A stretch of 64,000 nucleotides of DNA from Armillaria gallica (taxonomy: Eukaryota; Basidiomycota; Agaricomycetes; Agaricales; Physalacriaceae). The number at the start of each line of letters is the position of its first letter. The first letter of the stretch is position 1. The stretch spans positions 1,240,001-1,304,000 of the forward strand of contig JBANDB010000009.1 of assembly GCA_037576215.1 (NCBI GenBank), read 5' to 3'. The position numbers and the translations under genes are program-made. The notes under the pieces were generated by a model that did not search any database, was not told the origin of the DNA, and was given only the letters and a program-made list of their open reading frames with translations. Below, in pieces: positions 56,467 to 64,000 of this stretch.

Positions 56467-56521
56467 GGTAGACATCAAGTTCAGCTCACAAACCTCTCAA
56501 CGGACCTTCATTAACTTCATT

Positions 56522-57808
56522 ATGTCAACTGAACAAGTATTATTAGCGGAGCTCAACCAGGCGCTACTGGGAACCTTCGGGCACGGTAAGTATGCAAACC
56601 GATCCATCTATATGTTTACTGAACGGGTTGAAACACAACAGGCATCCATACTTGCGTTGCAGTATTCGCTTTATGGGCAATATGTGTGTTTCTCTCAAGT
56701 CCAATTATGCTATACCGTGCATGATACAAATATCAATAGTCTCAAGCAAAGAACGCCGAACCAAAACACGAAACTTCATGATTTTCGTCATTGTATTCTT
56801 ATATATCCTGGCCACGATTTTTGTCGCTATAGACTGGGCTTTCATTGTTGGCATTCATATCAACGGGAGCGAACTCGACGCTAACCCCATCGTCTCGAAC
56901 GTATACCATTGGGCGACGGGGATTACATCGGGTATCAGTACTGACATTGCCGATTGTATCACGGTGTGTTGTGATACTCTGTATTTCTTAGTTTTAGCGT
57001 GCACTGACCCATAGACCTTGCATAGATCTGGCGCTGTTGGATTATTTGGGGCCGTCGTTGGCCAATCGTAATATTACCAATACTACTGTTTCTGACTCAG
57101 GGAGGTACGGTGCTGGAAATTCTTTCCCTTAATTTATCATCAACCTCCGTTCACAGTCTGTGGCTGTTTCGCACTCCACCAGAACTTATTTTCTGTTGCC
57201 GACCGCTCCGAGTCGGAGGTCGACTGGACACTTGTATATCTCTCTCTTTCTTTAGGAACCACTCTTTTGTGCACCGCACTCATAATCTATCGTATCGTCA
57301 CAGTCAAGAAACGCACAGACGACGTCAGTACGGATTCGAGCACCTACCGCCGGGTCATCGAAATTCTGGTTGAATCCGCCTCACTCTATGCCATTGCCCT
57401 AATTGGATACATGGTTTTACTTACTCACAGTGTCATTACAGCTTTTTACCCGCAAACTGTCTACGTTTCAATAACTGTCCGTCACCATTCCGTCTTTCTT
57501 TATGAAAGACTTACTGATGTTTTGTTATGCAGGCGATATCACCTACGCTTATCGTGGCACGCGTCGCGTCTGGGAAAGCACGTCCCAATGACAGCTGGCA
57601 AACAAGCAACAATGCCTCTTCTTTACGGTTTGCATCAGCGGTTCACTCGACAAGCATGAGTGCTGATAGCGAGTTGACTGCCAATGGGCCTGATGTTGAC
57701 CTAGAACAAGGTGGATCGGAGGCGACTGATAATCGCGAGCCCGAGCACGTTGTGAATGCTGGACAAGAGCCGGAGAACAGAGGAAAGGAGGCCACTCCAA
57801 ATCTTTGA
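56522..57808 (+). CDS. agaricomycete multi-pass (seven-TM type) membrane protein, copy 1
   Basis: An integral membrane protein of a large agaricomycete family of unknown function, GPCR-like in topology but with no proven signalling role. Six exons (56522-56585, 56642-56683, 56740-56963, 57026-57104, 57157-57476, 57533-57808) give 334 residues. Landmarks are LNQALLGTFGHGIHTC, the second helix region FVIVFLYILATIFVAIDWAF, the start of exon 4 IWRCWIIWGRRW, the helix LIIYRIVTV, YRRVIEILVESASLYAIALI, and the tail LIVARVASGKARPNDSW. The C-terminal tail is acidic and presumably cytoplasmic. The reading frame is intact. The paralogue at 62245 keeps every exon boundary. Confidence 0.87.
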
Positions 57809-58376
57809 TCATGGTGGATAGTATGGCCTTTGTTCTAGGCACCTAGGAAACACGCATGGAGTACACACTGGCTGCCGGTGCTGGTGTGAGGTTATTAAAC
57901 ATTCGTTCTTTTTACTTACATCTAGACTTACTTTCCTATGCTAGCAAGTTGAGTCCTTGTCACGTAGAACTTGCATCGCTGTGTTATCATGGGATGACAT
58001 ATCGTCGATTCTACATGTCTTCTCTTCTTTCGTTTTCTAAAACTTCCTTCCCAGCTTTCGTTATTGAACATTTACAAAAAACCAGTAGAATAGCCTGATA
58101 AAGTAGCATTTCAAACCTTCCCACTTCGCTTAGAATATTTGGGATCATCAGCTGGGTACTCAGCTGGGTACACATGTTACTCGAAGTTTCACCCTTAATG
58201 CCTTCGATTAATCACTTCAGTGCCTAGGCATCGCCATTGACTGCTGAGGCAAGTGAATGTGTGCGCTATCTAATGCGGCAAAATAAATCTATAAGGATCG
58301 TCGGTGCCTGGGAAGTCAATAGCCAATACGGAAAATATGCGAACTCACATAGAAATGCAGAGGCACAGAGATGTAG
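57809..58376. other. intergenic
   Basis: 3' flanks of the convergent seven-TM and FunK1 genes. No further gene is seen. Confidence 0.4.
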
Positions 58377-60357
58377 TCACCGATTGAGAATGTCCATAAA
58401 CTTCTCGAAAGTAACATGCCCGCCCAACGTCTTCTCGTCAAATGCCGGGTTCGAATGCCTGACATGCAAGGAAGGCTCTCCCTGTCCACCACGGAATTTC
58501 GTCTCTAGATGATCCTCAAAGGCACCATACCCATCGGCAGAGATCTCCCTCAAATCCAAGATCCACGTCGCATTGAGCTCGTCGAACTCCGCACCCATAA
58601 GATTAAAAACCGCTTCGCCAGACTCAAAATCCTTGAGGAACATCATCTTGCTCTGCCACGCCTCTTCATCGTCACCCGCGGCCCACTAAGCTAAAACGGG
58701 ATGAGCTATCTCTGTACGCGTGCCCTCCTTCAGATTGAAATGAATAGCAGCCCAAACAAGGACGTAGAAGAATGACTCCAGGTCGTGGCGGTAGAAGTGT
58801 TCATGGTTTCTGTTGCGCAGGAGGTCTATGGCCATGAAAACAAAAGTCCCTCGGGCACCTCCTAATGCCCCTCGGATCGCTTTGATGTCGCCGCTTTCGT
58901 CCACGTTGGTAGAGTTGTCCCAGTCATTGAGGATCCCGATGGGAATGTCGTCTACGCGGTCGAACATCAGATTGGTCCAGCTGATGCCCGGTGGAGAACC
59001 CGGCCTTTCTCATACACGACGTGATGGCCTGGAATTCATGAGTGAACGTCGCATCCAGACAAAAAGGAGACCTACATTCGACTATTTCGATGAAGATTTT
59101 CTTGAATTCTTGAAGGCTTCGAGCGGTCCAAAGGTGATGATAGCGTGTCGTTACGGCAATAAGCAAATCGCGCTTCCAGCAATATTCCCGTTCATCTTTC
59201 AAAGGAGGGAGCGCAAATTGCGGTAGATGCAAATCCGTGTCGGAGTCGTATACACGACTAAACTGGAGATCTGGCAGGTGCTTCCTGATCTCCGGTGCTA
59301 AACGAAGGATCTCCTTTATGAGCTCGGTTTCGGGCACTGAGCTATCGCCCAGAACCCATGCGAACTTCAGGACCAGGATCCTCCCAAGGGCATCGGTAAC
59401 GGGAAGGACCAGGGACCTTCGACCCAACAATTCTCCGCTAATGAAGAGTGGCTCATCTGTGGCAACGAAAACACGCTCCTCCTTAGTGTCGCAATCCTTA
59501 AAAACGAATTGGCTCTCCTTCCACTCGCCAGCGGTGTCATACTGGAACGAGTTGAAGCCCGCCTGTGTACGAAGTTGATTACACATTGCCCATATGACAA
59601 GGAGGAGATCCTCCGATCGCTTGATGATATTGAATGGAACGGACCGAATCGATCCCATTGGATCGTAGTAGTGCAGCGTCATATCAGCACCTTGTAGAGA
59701 CATCAGGCAGACATGCATGCGGTATGTTGCACCCGTGTATTGCTGGGCGAGGGCACCGAGCCTGATGTCGCAAGAGATGCGAATTCGCTTGAGAGGACGG
59801 TGATGCAATAAGTCGTCTCCTGGAGCTTTACGTTTTGATGACCTGAGCTTAGCCCGGGAGGGAGTGGATTTCGATCGAAGACGATTGCACACATTGGTGG
59901 CATCCCGCAAGGTGTTTTTATAGTCCTTTTCGATCTCGACAGTGCTATGTATATAGACCTGTACCGAGCAAACAGCATGGCGCCATTTGTCCTCGGGAAG
60001 AAGGACGGCGTGGAGTGGGAGGTCTGAAGTGTCTGTATCAGGAGCCGCGGGGGTCAAGACGATAGTGCCTCTAGACCGTTGAGCTAGAATCAGAAATCGA
60101 GGGCAAGTGTCCTCTCGGCAGAAGTCTTGAACAATCGCATTCCATAGGTCTTGGAAGGACTGTTGAAGATCAATATGCCCTTGTTCACCGGGTAGGACGT
60201 CAACGAATTGTCGCAACCTCCTTTTCATATCCCGCGCGCGCGCTCGACTACGAACGAGCGCGATTTCTGCCATGCTCATGCCAAATATATACTTCACCCA
60301 GCGCTCCACAGAGAGGCCCGAATAAGACAGGTCATCGAGAGTTTGAAGGAGGTACAA
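58377..60357 (-). pseudogene. FunK1 fungal-type protein kinase, broken at the catalytic loop
   Basis: A large kinase-like protein of the FunK1 family. The long frame from 60357 encodes LDDLSYSGLSVERWVKYIFG, ELLGRRSLVLPVTD and KFAWVLGDSS. Adding an intron with donor GTAGGT near 59072 and acceptor TTCCAG near 59028 continues it to HHVVYEKGRVLHR. At the HRD aspartate one base is missing (58986-58987). The next frame then reads ISWTNLMFDR and GILNDWD, then RHDLESFFYVLVW, until a TAG at 58686-58688. Beyond that, the same frame resumes to 58377 with the family's end (FEDHLETKFRG, HVTFEKFMDIL). With one frameshift and one nonsense codon this copy cannot make an active kinase unless the bases are sequencing errors. 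The true 5' exon lies upstream (to about 60460) and is unclear. Confidence 0.8.
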
Positions 60358-62244
60358 CTGTTCTGTGTTGAGAAAAGATGCTATGGGAAGGCAAACGTCA
60401 ATGTTGCGTAGCGTGAGTCCAGGCGAGCCACCAACCAGAAGACTCCGTCGACTCGTAGTAATTACTCATTTCGAAGAAGGATCGGGCTAGTGAAGATGTG
60501 CAAAAGGGTAGTCGAGGGGAGACGGTGATACAGTGGCAAATATATGCGAGGGCAGCCAAACAAAGGCACGCAGGTCTAAAACAGTCTAAAACCTTCACAA
60601 GGCCGACTTTTCTGACACGTGACCGCAATCCATGTCGCCAAGTGTCAGACGGTCATATTGTCGCTACCGTCGCTTCGACCTTCCGCTCAATACATACCAC
60701 ACCTTGGAAGTATAGTGTTGTAAGTGTAGTATACAACTGCGCTTGTTCCGATATCCCTTTGGATATATGATCCAGCCATCAGTGGATCCCAAGATGTTGT
60801 TCAAGACCCTTTACAGCACCTAAGCAATTTTCCATTTCAAGAAATGGACCGCGCTCCCGCCAGCATGTCGACACAGTTCATTGACGGAGTAATTCGGGCC
60901 CTCTGGCCCAAGCTTTCTATTGTATCCGATATGACGCACGCCTTTCGTAGTACGGACGAAGCACCACACATTACCCGCAAATAGCTAGGAAGCGACAGCC
61001 GCAACCGTTCTGAGCAATTAAGACGACGCAAATCATTCGAGTCTGATACCGATGCGGCGAGCCGAAATTGTCTTGAATTTTCTGGGAAAAAAACAGGAAA
61101 AACCGTGTACCTTTGTCTTCGCAATTCCGTAGACCAGTATATGGCAGTTTAACAGGTCGTCCCGTAACAAGAATGACAAGAAAGGCTCTTCTTGTGGAAC
61201 ATGTCTATTGGTGCTCGACACAGCACCATGGAGGCTGAAAGATAGTCATATTCGCTGCCTGTTGATCTTGATTTCCTAGTCGATCCAAGACCATTACCCC
61301 CGGAGGCTTGGATCTGGTCGATGGCATCGATTAAGTAGGTGGTGTTGATTGTCGACCAGTTGGTGGACAAGATTCCAAAGAAGAAAATATGGCATCATTA
61401 GGTTTGTGCCGATAGCCGGCTTGGTTACGGCCCCCGATAAATTAGCTGCAAAGCCGTTCCTGCCGTTCCGCCATCTCCTCTGAGGAAGCCGCACAAGTTT
61501 TTGAAGTTTGGAGTCACGGATACTTATCCCATACAATTATTTTCCACTGGACGGGTCAAGTGCGGCATCATAACGTTGATAGTACCTTGCTTATCTTTTC
61601 CAGAGAGGCGCCGCCTTCTTCTAGATATTCCAAATGAACCTCTCGTTCCCTGGCTGACTTCGTGTCCGTAATTTGCTTCAGTGTTAACAATGCAGTACGT
61701 TTTCCATGCTTTTCAATCTCGGTCCAGTTTGAACTATGTTCTCAGCTTTGTCAATTTGACGAACTCCTGCTTTCCCAAAACAAGGGGCCTGCAAGGGGCG
61801 CACCACTGTTGAAACGCTGATCCCTCAACAAGTGCGAAATCTATGATCCCATACATGGCCTCATGAAGACCTCTCCTACACTATTTCATACTTACGTGCC
61901 GCTGAACTCCGTTGTACTCATCCCGCTACCTATCTACACCACCGACGGCACCAAGAAATATCAGCTGCGTCTTAACATATTTCAGCTGGTAAGTTCCACG
62001 GTCCGCTCGAAGCTCAAAACACTTATCGACAGCTCGTAACCAGCTTGTCGCACGATTTTCCAGCCATCCCGTGAATCATGAAGATTGCATCTTTTCCATA
62101 TGTTCGGAATGATAATGTGCGTCCTGGATTCAATGGATTATGCCAAGCCTAATTGATGAAACTGGAGCAGGGACCGTTAAGCGCCTTAGTTATACATAAA
62201 AGTCTCCGTTGAACTCGTCGTTCCCTTCACTATATATCACCATC
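60358..62244 (-). other. intergenic and unresolved minus-strand frames
   Basis: 60358-60470 likely holds FunK1 5' coding sequence (GGSPGLTLRNIDVCLPIASF in frame) without a clear start. 60840-61560 has minus frames such as STNWSTINTTYLIDAIDQIQ and LLRDDLLNCHILVYG that may be exons of one gene. Part of this is duplicated at 54236-54500. I could not build a continuous model. Nothing is seen from 61560 to 62190. Confidence 0.35.
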
Positions 62245-63492
62245 ATGTCAGAAGACCAGGCCAGTTTCGATTATCTGGGGGCAGTCTTGAATCAGGCGAT
62301 CTTAGGTGCCTTGTGCCACGGTAAGCACCTTCATCGAGACATGTGTAATCCGTCTAACCTAGTCGTTGCAACACGACTAGGCATTTATACGTGTATTCTG
62401 TCACTCACCTTATGGACGATATGTACGTCGAGTGTTCGATTATGGCCTATCACAATTCGCTCACGTTAGACTATTTATACAGTCTCCAGCAAACAAGCAC
62501 GGTCCAAAGCCCGAAATTCCATGGCCTTTATCATTATATTATCATATATCTCGGCGACAATCTTCTTGGCATTCAACTGGGCTTATGTTATCTACGCCTA
62601 CATCAAGAACGGGGAAACGCATGTCACCGTATTGCAGGCTCTTGGAAGCTCTCTCCAGGCACAGACATTTCGTTGGGTATCAGGAATTACGTCCGGCATC
62701 AACACTGATATTGCCGACGCCATCATGGTCTGTTATGATTTTCAAAACCCTGTACCTATCAAAGGAATCCTGATTCCTGATCAGATTTGGCGCTGTTGGA
62801 TAGTCTGGGGCCGTCGTTGGATCGTGGTTATTCTACCGATACTACTCTTCTTCGGCCAAGGAGGTACAGTTCTCAATAATCTATATCTTTGCGATCGCTA
62901 AACCCCTCCGCAGTTTTTGGGTGCTTCGCTTTATACGTCGATCTACATGAAACTTCCAACTGGGGCACCACACCGGGAAAATCGGAAGTCAATTGGACGA
63001 CGATGTACCTTTCGTTCTCTTTGGGTACAACGCTGTTATGTGTCACTCTCATCATTTACCGTATCGTTACGGTCAGGAGATCTCCAGACGGAATCAGTGC
63101 TGCCGCGCGCGTCTACCGTGGTATCGTCGAAATTTTGGTCGAGTCCGCCTTGCTTTACGCTGTTTCCTTGATCTTATTCATCGTTCTGATTGCTCGCGGC
63201 GGGGCCGCGAGTGCTTACCCGCAAATAATTTACATCACAACAACGGTTCGCTGTTATTTCGTCTTTCTCTGCAGTACATTGATTGTTGGTGTTTATGAAG
63301 GGAATCGCGCCTACTCTTATCGTGGCGCGTGTTGCATCGGGACAAGCACGTCCCAATGATAGCTGGCAAGCGAGTAATGTGTCCGCGCTGCAGTTTGGCT
63401 TAGGGACAGAGAGCACCCAAACCGATGGTATTCTGAGCACCAGTGGACGTGAGATTGACCTGGAACATGGCGAACCGACCCATTATGATTAG
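62245..63492 (+). CDS. agaricomycete multi-pass (seven-TM type) membrane protein, copy 2
   Basis: Paralogue of 56522-57808. Six exons (62245-62320, 62381-62422, 62483-62727, 62785-62863, 62914-63245, 63301-63492) give 321 residues; exons 2 and 4 have the same lengths (42 and 79) as in copy 1. It starts MSEDQASFDYLGAVLNQAI, with the same landmarks: IWRCWIVWGRRW, LIIYRIVTV, YRGIVEILVESALLYAVSLI and LIVARVASGQARPNDSW. The C-terminus is shorter and acidic (REIDLEHGEP). Function is unknown. The two copies are in the same orientation with the FunK1 pseudogene between them on the other strand. Confidence 0.88.
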
Positions 63493-63585
63493 CTTGCCTC
63501 ACTCTACGCGTGTACTGAGGCTCAGGTGTACAAAGTGCTAGCGTTCATTCACTCCCTATTATCAGATTATTTATTCGCCTAATCG

Positions 63586-63605
63586 GTAGGCAGGTAGGCA
63601 GGTAG
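63586..63605. repeat. short tandem repeat GTAGGCAG x2.5
   Basis: The eight-base unit GTAGGCAG is repeated two and a half times in the space between the seven-TM gene and the amine oxidase gene. The stretch is AT-rich around it. Confidence 0.6.
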
Positions 63606-63669
63606 TATTACACGGCAGTGTCCACACAGTGAACGGAATAACTTGTAGACGTTACTCAAAATCACAAGA

Positions 63670-64000
63670 TTAATACAAACTGTATTGCACATTGAAATGA
63701 CCATAAGACTTCTCGTCTCCGTTGGTGATATCTGGTACTCTTTTCATCGGAGCACACTCATCCTCCCGGATACACTTGATGATTTCCCTCGCGATATTCA
63801 GACCTTCATCGTAAGCTCCGTGTAAAAACCCTAGCAAAAGAAGTTCTAACTAGGCCACAGAAAGGATCAAACGCACTCACCGACATATTTCAAGCTCGTC
63901 GCTTCGCCAGCAAAGTACAGTCTTCCCACGTTAGCTCTCAAATTGTAATAATGCGAAAGGAAGAAAGCGGGAGGCCAATTTGAGTATGACCCACGATACA
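63670..64000 (-). CDS. flavin amine oxidase (polyamine-oxidase type), C-terminal part, cut by the window edge
   Basis: The last two exons of a flavin-dependent amine oxidase lie here: 64000-63881 and 63830-63670, with a GTGAGT donor, a CTAG acceptor and the stop TAA at 63670-63672. The deduced end contains GSYSNWPPAF, then LRANVGRLYFAGEATSLKYV, then FLHGAYDEGLNIAREI. The FAGEAT motif and the following H-G-A-Y segment are the FAD-contacting C-terminal signature of polyamine and monoamine oxidases. The rest of the gene, including the N-terminal dinucleotide-binding motif, is outside the window. A short polar tail of about 30 residues follows. It probably oxidises polyamines or similar amines. 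Confidence 0.88.

Noticed and set aside
63586..63605. GTAGGCAG repeat as a functional regulatory array
   Set aside because: Only two and a half units are present. A simple sequence repeat is the modest reading.
1..64000. tRNA genes, CRISPR arrays, bacterial-style operators
   Set aside because: I looked for cloverleaf-like B-box sequences and regular direct repeats and found none that I could support by eye.

Overview
The window looks like nuclear DNA of a mushroom-forming basidiomycete (Agaricomycetes). Genes are split by many introns of about 50 bases with GT..AG ends. The families present fit this: a FunK1-type fungal kinase, DUF6534 membrane proteins, a caspase-fold (C14) protein, a bZIP factor with a typical agaricomycete start, barwin/expansin-like secreted proteins, and a Ty1/copia element that appears to use half-tRNA priming. 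No rRNA, tRNA, CRISPR or bacterial-type operon was seen. All gene models were spliced by eye; there are no transcript data.

Region 1 (1-13400) is a mosaic of duplications. Two paralogues of an unnamed type II membrane protein with eight conserved cysteines lie at 1944-3591 and 8734-9744. The first carries a long charged coiled-coil stalk that the second lacks. A truncated third copy lies near 11450-11530. Between them are a DUF6534 gene (A, minus strand, 3796-5878) and a repeated block (7158-8160, 10014-10995). Region 2 (13400-20880) holds a complete caspase-like gene (14063-15199), two 72-bp palindromic mini-elements and three copies of a small helical module on the minus strand. Region 3 (20880-25758) is a copia element with 5-bp target duplications and identical 149-bp LTRs. 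Its single reading frame is broken only by five TGA codons.

Region 4 (26200-43500) repeats membrane-protein genes. DUF6534-B lies in a near-copy of the 3.7-6.5 kb segment. DUF6534-C and -D sit in two inverted arms of about 2.8 kb that flank a complete MFS transporter gene (34692-36855). A second MFS gene follows at 41297-43481, and an MFS 3' stub lies between D and MFS2.

Region 5 (43500-64000) is less repetitive. It holds a protein with three 18-residue repeats, two convergent barwin-like secreted proteins with TATA boxes, a bZIP gene convergent with a gene rich in SUMO-type motifs, and two seven-TM paralogues (56522-57808, 62245-63492). These two flank a broken FunK1 kinase gene, and a kinase-deleted relic of that gene lies at 53430-53880. 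The last exons of a flavin amine oxidase cross the right edge.

The main theme is repeated duplication of a few membrane-protein families, with visible stages of decay and repair: a lost donor offset by a 2-base deletion, a lost acceptor, a one-base deletion at a catalytic motif, and a gene block present or absent at a 6-base microhomology. No joint pathway can be claimed for these genes.
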